Positions 5,825 through 8,651 of a DNA stretch of 8,651 nt are shown piece by piece. Numbering within the stretch: the stretch's first letter is position 1; each line of letters starts with the position of its first letter. The notes under the pieces were generated by a model, which worked only from the letters and a program-made list of their open reading frames with translations, was not told the origin of the DNA and made no database searches. A program made the position numbers and the translations under genes. Source of the stretch: an uncultured Eubacteriales bacterium (lineage in GTDB: Bacteria; Bacillota; Clostridia; Oscillospirales; Oscillospiraceae); assembly GCA_900545495.1 (NCBI GenBank), contig UQZJ01000031.1, positions 1 through 8,651 of the forward strand. The letters run 5' to 3'.

Positions 5825-6561
5825 TGGAACTCTACAACGCCATGATCCGCGGTGTGGAGGGGCTGGCCGGCTCCTCCGCACCCCGGCGCTTTGACTACGA
5901 CCCGGCCAACGCATGGGAGGATACCGGCGCCTTTGAGCTGGTGATGCTGCGGGACGCCGCCTTTGAACTGGGCGGCGGCGATAAGCCCGCCGTCAACTTC
6001 ACCTGTGTCACCACATCCCCTACCCTGATCCCCAAGGACGAGATTTTGGTCTTTGGCCCCGATCTGGGCGAACTGAAGGGCGACTGCGCCTACGCCCGCG
6101 TTGCGCTGCTGCGGGTGGGCGATATCGAGTCCGACGATGAGGAGGACACAGAGCAGGCGTTCCGTGCCATTCAGGACATGGACTTCGTCAAGTACCGCGT
6201 CTTCCCCAAGGGCTACATGATCCGCACCAGCTCCGAGAGCAGCCGCGAACAGGTACGCATCAGCAAGGAAGCGCTGCAAAAGGGCGTCAGCTTTCAGCGT
6301 ATCGGCAACGACTTTATTCAGCAGTACAAAAAGAACCCCTCCATTCTGGCGGTGAAGATGCTGTTCATCACCGCCCCGGACGCGGATTACGCCGCGCTGG
6401 TCAAGGAGGCCAAGACCGCCAAGGACATCACCCTGAGCCTGACAAAAATTCTGGAGGGTATGCCCACCGACTGCGGCTCCTGCAGCCTGAAATCCATCTG
6501 TGACGAGGTGGAGGGTATGCGTGAGCTTCACTTCGGCAAGGAGCATCACACCACAGAATAA
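5824..6561 (+). CDS. truncated acetyl-CoA synthase beta-subunit-like protein (CdhC/AcsB-like)
   Basis: A 245-aa protein starting at ATG 5824, overlapping the stop of the small membrane gene; there is no clear ribosome site, so translation is probably coupled. Residues about 40-205 follow the order of CdhC/AcsB: FELGG (47-51), DEILVFGPDLGELK (72-85), YARVALLRVGD, then MDFVKYRVFPKGYMIRTSS (119-137), an RISKEAL..GVSFQRIGNDFI block (145-165) and AVKMLFITAPDADY (176-189). In ACS the next part carries the A-cluster (CxxCx8C, then CGxxNW and a CGC that binds the distal nickel). Here the protein instead ends soon after DCGSC..C, giving CxxCx5C (C217, C220, C226), with no CGC. So a [4Fe-4S] site is possible but standard ACS chemistry is not. 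With a CooC-like ATPase in the same operon it may be a metal or cluster partner of the dehydratase-like pair. Homology is from recalled family sequence, moderately sure. Confidence 0.7.
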   Translation: MELYNAMIRGVEGLAGSSAPRRFDYDPANAWEDTGAFELVMLRDAAFELGGGDKPAVNFTCVTTSPTLIPKDEILVFGPDLGELKGDCAYARVALLRVGDIESDDEEDTEQAFRAIQDMDFVKYRVFPKGYMIRTSSESSREQVRISKEALQKGVSFQRIGNDFIQQYKKNPSILAVKMLFITAPDADYAALVKEAKTAKDITLSLTKILEGMPTDCGSCSLKSICDEVEGMRELHFGKEHHTTE

Positions 6562-6568
6562 CGCCCCC

Positions 6569-6652
6569 CTGTCAGGCAAAAAGATACCCGCCTCGCATGG
6601 GTGCTCATAAGACAGTAATTCTAAAAATTACGACTGGGGCATCTGTCAGGCA
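6569..6652. repeat. 10-bp direct repeat CTGTCAGGCA flanking an AT-rich inverted repeat
   Basis: CTGTCAGGCA occurs at 6569..6578 and 6643..6652, 64 nt apart. Between them lies GTAATT-CTAAA-AATTAC (6615..6631). It falls between the last operon gene and its terminator. It could be chance, a small repetitive element or part of an RNA structure in the 3' untranslated region. Confidence 0.3.
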
Positions 6653-6665
6653 GGGTTGGGCAACG

Positions 6666-6709
6666 AAATAACGGGTATCCGGTGAGAGCCGGATACCCGT
6701 TATTTTTTT
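6666..6709 (+). terminator. rho-independent terminator of the operon
   Basis: AAATAACGGGTATCCGG (6666..6682) pairs perfectly with CCGGATACCCGTTATTT (6689..6705) across a TGAGAG loop, a 17-bp stem ending in an unbroken T run (6703..6709). It lies 104 nt after the ACS-like gene's stop codon and would end transcription of the whole operon. Confidence 0.92.
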
Positions 6710-6726
6710 GCCGTCACGAAAAGCAA

Positions 6727-6755
6727 TAGATTTATTCACAGCTTTCAGGTATAAT
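6727..6755 (+). promoter_or_regulatory. possible promoter upstream of the sigma-like gene
   Basis: A consensus TATAAT (6750..6755) has a weak TAGATT 17 nt upstream (6727..6732). It would give a leader of about 135 nt holding the AT-rich palindrome and the 10-bp inverted repeat. A start within 6851..6860 (TATATAGT) is an alternative but lacks a -35. Confidence 0.4.
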
Positions 6756-6787
6756 TGCCTTAAATCAATCCTATCCCATCCATTCCA

Positions 6788-6806
6788 AGATTTTTTCAAA
6801 AAATCT
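6788..6806. repeat. 19-bp AT-rich palindrome
   Basis: AGATTTTTT-C-AAAAAATCT is a perfect palindrome around base 6797. As RNA it is a poor hairpin (almost no loop), so a protein site or DNA bend is likelier than a terminator. It lies between the predicted promoter and the sigma-like gene. Confidence 0.5.
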
Positions 6807-6832
6807 CAAAAAAGTTTGAAAGCATTGGAACA

Positions 6833-6872
6833 ATTCAGCCCTTCTCATGCCATATATAGTAGAGGGCTGAAT
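6833..6872. repeat. 10-bp inverted repeat before the sigma-like gene
   Basis: ATTCAGCCCT (6833..6842) and AGGGCTGAAT (6863..6872) are perfect inverted copies separated by 20 nt that include TATATAGT. The right arm ends 12 nt before the ribosome site GGAGGT (6885..6890). It could be an autoregulatory operator or a leader stem-loop. Confidence 0.5.
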
Positions 6873-6897
6873 GCAAAAGCGATTGGAGGTGACGTTG

Positions 6898-7830
6898 ATG
6901 GACAAGCAGACGGGCCCGAACGATTTTCTTGTGGTGCTGCCCGGTGAGATCATCGAGATACCGCAGGACAGCGACAAGTCATGGCTGATCCTGTTTTACA
7001 GCTTACCGAGGGAACTTGCGGAAAAGTGGAAGCCAGCCTACGATCTGCCCCGCTCCCCCTATGAAGTTCTGAGAACGGACAAGTATGACCACATCGTATG
7101 TGACGATATGTTCAAGCTGCTTGTGTGGGACTGCTACGCATGGAGCGCATGGCAGTTTTTCCAAGTCAAAGACCGCAAGGGCAACTACCGCGACATTCCC
7201 GGCAACTGGAATCAGTACGCAGGATATTTCCCTTTGTGGCGGCTGTCGTACAGCATTATCCCCTACATCCGAATGAAGTTTGAGCAGAACGGGCTTGGCT
7301 TCCAAAACCTTTACAACATCCCGCAGGGTGTGGAAGTGCCGTGGCTGACCTATCAGCAGTTCAGCAATCTGATCGGTAATGTCACCGCCATGGTGATTGC
7401 AGAGCAGAACTGGCAGCCGATGATCGACGCGATCTGGGAAAACCGCACCGTAGAGGACTACGAAACCACAGGCAGCACCGTCAAGACCGATTTCATGCGA
7501 AAATGGCATCACAATCGCTCCGGCAAGCCGATTTCTCTTGACGAGATGATGGAGAATGAGGACGGCGATATTTTTGAGGTTGCCGATCCTCGCGGCGAGT
7601 TTGAGCAAAAGGTGATTTCCGAAATGCAGATCGCCGCCTTTGCCGAGCAGAGCATTACCGAGAAAGACAGGGAAATATTAAAGCTGCGTATGGACGGCTT
7701 GACCGAACAGGAGATTGCGGACAAAGTTGGCTACAAGACCGCCAGCGCAGTCCATAAGCGGATCGCCAAAATTGCGGGAGCCTATGAGGACTATGTGACA
7801 GCGGAGTATCAGAAGTATTTGGACAAGTAA
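6898..7830 (+). CDS. mobile-element regulator with sigma-70 region-4-like HTH
   Basis: A 310-aa protein. An upstream in-frame ATG at 6871 is passed over because GGAGGTG sits 7 nt before the ATG at 6898. The C-terminal part (about 253-295) reads ITEKDREILKLRMDGLTEQE then IADKVGYKTASAVHKRI, a sigma-70 region 4 or RpoE-like helix-turn-helix. The first 240 residues are rich in aromatic residues (for example WDCYAWSAWQFF, 77-88) and have no recognised domain; an acidic linker (214-236) joins the two. Proteins of this type occur in clostridial integrative elements just ahead of an excisionase gene, as here, but their role is unproven. Regulation of excision or transfer genes is inferred. Codon use is less GC-rich than in the dehydratase operon, fitting a mobile origin. 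It is followed by its own terminator. Confidence 0.7.
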   Translation: MDKQTGPNDFLVVLPGEIIEIPQDSDKSWLILFYSLPRELAEKWKPAYDLPRSPYEVLRTDKYDHIVCDDMFKLLVWDCYAWSAWQFFQVKDRKGNYRDIPGNWNQYAGYFPLWRLSYSIIPYIRMKFEQNGLGFQNLYNIPQGVEVPWLTYQQFSNLIGNVTAMVIAEQNWQPMIDAIWENRTVEDYETTGSTVKTDFMRKWHHNRSGKPISLDEMMENEDGDIFEVADPRGEFEQKVISEMQIAAFAEQSITEKDREILKLRMDGLTEQEIADKVGYKTASAVHKRIAKIAGAYEDYVTAEYQKYLDK

Positions 7831-7845
7831 ACAGACGCAGAAGCG

Positions 7846-7879
7846 GCAGCAGTTACCGAAATGGTAGCTGCTGCTTTTT
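7846..7879 (+). terminator. rho-independent terminator or attenuator between regulator and xis-like gene
   Basis: GCAGCAGTTACC (7846..7857) pairs with GGTAGCTGCTGC (7863..7874) over GAAAT, with one G-U pair, followed by TTTTT (7875..7879). It ends only about 20 nt before the excisionase start. No separate promoter is visible for that gene, so partial read-through is likely to set its expression. Confidence 0.8.
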
Positions 7880-7899
7880 CATGCGGGAAAGGAGATTTT

Positions 7900-8100
7900 A
7901 TGAGCAGAGAACCGTTTGAAGCCATGCCCGATGTGATGGACGCAAAGCAGCTTGCCGAAGCGTTACAGATTTCCAAAGCGGGGGCATATAACCTTTTGAG
8001 CAGCCCGGATTTTCCAACCTTACGGATCGGCGGGCGCAAATTGGTGATGAAAAATGAGCTGGTGGAGTGGCTGAAAAGCCACACGAACAGAACACCATGA
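7900..8100 (+). CDS. xis: excisionase-type MerR-like HTH protein (Xis family)
   Basis: A 66-aa protein; the ATG at 7900 follows AAAGGAG by 6 nt, better than an in-frame ATG at 7861 that lies inside the hairpin. Residues 13-62 have the winged-helix pattern of the excisionase/HTH_17 family: a helix-turn-helix (MDAKQLAEALQISKAGAYNLL) followed by the wing FPTLRIGGRKLVMKNELVEWL. Such proteins bind near attachment sites and bias a tyrosine recombinase to excision, and some act as transcription regulators. The usual family length (about 60-70 aa) is met. It overlaps the next gene by ATGA. The symbol is a family name only; the cognate integrase is not in the window. Confidence 0.82.
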   Translation: MSREPFEAMPDVMDAKQLAEALQISKAGAYNLLSSPDFPTLRIGGRKLVMKNELVEWLKSHTNRTP

Positions 8101-8252
8101 AAATGCAGTCAAGAGCTGGAAAAGCGGCAAATCAGTCGGTAGGACAAAGTGAAATGTACCCCGCATCGTTTGGGGCGTTTCCATCAAAAAATCGCAGCAC
8201 TTTTCCTATTCAAGAGCTGAGAAAAATCTATGAGAATCGGGAGGTTTTATGA
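8097..8252 (+). CDS. 51-aa uncharacterised protein coupled to the excisionase
   Basis: The ATG overlaps the stop of the excisionase (ATGA at 8097), and its own stop overlaps the next start in the same way (8249). There is no clear ribosome site, so it depends on coupling. The N-terminal half is polar and serine/glutamine rich; the C-terminal part FPIQELRKIYENREVL looks helical. I do not recognise a family. The double ATGA arrangement is the main argument that it is translated; a longer reading starting at 8067 is less likely. Confidence 0.5.
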   Translation: MKMQSRAGKAANQSVGQSEMYPASFGAFPSKNRSTFPIQELRKIYENREVL

Positions 8253-8551
8253 GAACAGGGCTTACCAAAAAGCAAAAGACAACGGTGATCTATTTTGACG
8301 AGCATAGCCGCATCATTGAGGTGCAAACTCACAATACCGATCTCAAAAAGCGTCTGACGGCATTTGCGGCAAAGCACCCGCAATGCTGCCGTCAGACCGA
8401 CGATGATGAGCAAGGAGGGCTGACCTTTGAGATTGAAAAAGGACGGTTGAGCTTTCGGCTGACCGCGCCGTATAGTGAGGAACGGCGGAAGGCGGCAAGT
8501 AAACAGGCAAAGCAAAACGGCGTTCATAAAAAGGTCGCTGATTTACCATGA
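8249..8551 (+). CDS. 100-aa conserved mobile-element protein of unknown function
   Basis: Starts at ATG 8249, four bases after GGGAGG, overlapping the previous stop (ATGA), and ends at 8551 in another ATGA. The sequence alternates short strands (TTVIYFDEHSRIIEVQTH; GGLTFEIEKGRLSFRL) with a basic C-terminal helix (SEERRKAASKQAKQNGVHKK, 77-96), suggesting a small alpha/beta protein with a nucleic-acid-binding tail. I recall near-identical small proteins in clostridial integrative elements next to recombinases, annotated only as hypothetical. No catalytic residues are evident. Confidence 0.7.
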   Translation: MRTGLTKKQKTTVIYFDEHSRIIEVQTHNTDLKKRLTAFAAKHPQCCRQTDDDEQGGLTFEIEKGRLSFRLTAPYSEERRKAASKQAKQNGVHKKVADLP

Positions 8552-8559
8552 AGAAGGCG

Positions 8560-8588
8560 TTGATGTAAGTCGCTTTATATGCTATGCT
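8560..8588 (+). promoter_or_regulatory. promoter for the gene starting at 8638
   Basis: TTGATG (8560..8565), a 17-nt spacer and TATGCT (8583..8588) preceded by TGC, an extended -10. Transcription would start near 8595 and give a 43-nt leader to the ATG at 8638. The -35 overlaps a six-codon frame (8548..8568). Confidence 0.5.
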
Positions 8589-8637
8589 TATCAGTGAGAA
8601 GTCGTTGGCAAACCGTGAGTTGTGGAGGTGAAAACAA

Positions 8638-8651
8638 ATGAAGTATTTAGT
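8638..8651 (+). CDS. start of an unidentified gene cut by the window edge
   Basis: An ATG at 8638 with a strong GGAGGTG site 7 nt upstream begins MKYL and leaves the window. The position after the excisionase cluster would suit a recombinase or another accessory gene of the element, but four residues cannot tell. Confidence 0.45.

Larger units (their letters stand above)
6562..6897. other. structured intergenic region between operon and second element
   Basis: About 336 nt without a credible gene. It contains a 10-bp direct repeat CTGTCAGGCA (6569..6578 and 6643..6652), a small inverted repeat GTAATT/AATTAC (6615..6631), the operon terminator (6666..6709), a possible promoter (6727..6755), an AT-rich palindrome (6788..6806) and a 10-bp inverted repeat (6833..6872). 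Base composition falls sharply after about 6705. Confidence 0.5.
6710..8651. mobile_element. start of a second integrative element (regulatory and excision module)
   Basis: After the operon terminator the sequence drops in GC and codes for a sigma-region-4-like regulator, an Xis-type excisionase and two small coupled proteins, a set typical of clostridial integrative and conjugative elements where it precedes the recombinase. No integrase or attachment repeat is visible, so the left boundary is only a guess and the element runs off the right edge. Confidence 0.5.

Noticed and set aside
6605..6799. 64-aa minus-strand frame across the operon terminator
   Set aside because: It would run through the 17-bp terminator stem and lacks a ribosome site.

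Overview
The window looks like a GC-rich Bacillota (Clostridia) chromosome, most like the anaerobic gut Oscillospiraceae-type lineages. This is inferred from strong AGGAGG-type ribosome sites, GC-rich third codon positions, an oxygen-sensitive 2-hydroxyacyl-CoA dehydratase/benzoyl-CoA reductase-type gene set, and clostridial integrative-element genes on both sides. No species can be named.

Region 1 (1 to about 535) is the end of an integrative element. It has two strong hairpins, a short leftward gene resembling TnpW (164..340, minus) with its own promoter, and a rightward promoter. It stops at the 3' 59 nt of a tRNA-Ala(GGC) gene (536..594) that has lost its 5' part but keeps a rho-independent terminator. 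That is the classic scar where an element enters the 3' end of a tRNA gene. The intact copy would lie beyond the left edge.

Region 2 (about 629 to 6709) is a six-gene rightward operon and the centre of interest. After a ~390-nt leader with a promoter and a cluster of TATTG/CAATA palindromes come: a CooC/AcsF-type nickel-insertion-like P-loop ATPase with a CxC motif (1019..1783); a 398-aa HgdB/BcrC-type subunit (1812..3008); a 595-aa enlarged relative with a ~200-residue N-terminal extension (3008..4795); an HgdC/BcrA-D-type ASKHA ATPase activator with its cluster cysteines (4832..5626); a 55-aa single-pass membrane peptide with an N-terminal CxxC (5657..5824); and a 245-aa protein resembling acetyl-CoA synthase beta subunit (CdhC/AcsB) that lacks the usual A-cluster region and ends in a CxxCx5C motif (5824..6561). 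A 17-bp hairpin terminator closes the operon. Genes 2-3 and 5-6 overlap by one base. The set suggests an ATP-driven low-potential iron-sulfur enzyme, with possible nickel handling, docked to a truncated ACS-like partner. I do not recognise it as a described pathway.

Region 3 (about 6710 to 8651) has lower GC and looks like the start of a second mobile element: a 310-aa protein with a C-terminal sigma-70 region-4-like helix-turn-helix, a hairpin terminator, then an Xis-type excisionase (66 aa) joined by ATGA overlaps to a 51-aa and a 100-aa protein. A further gene begins at 8638 and leaves the window. The dehydratase operon therefore lies between two mobile-element ends.
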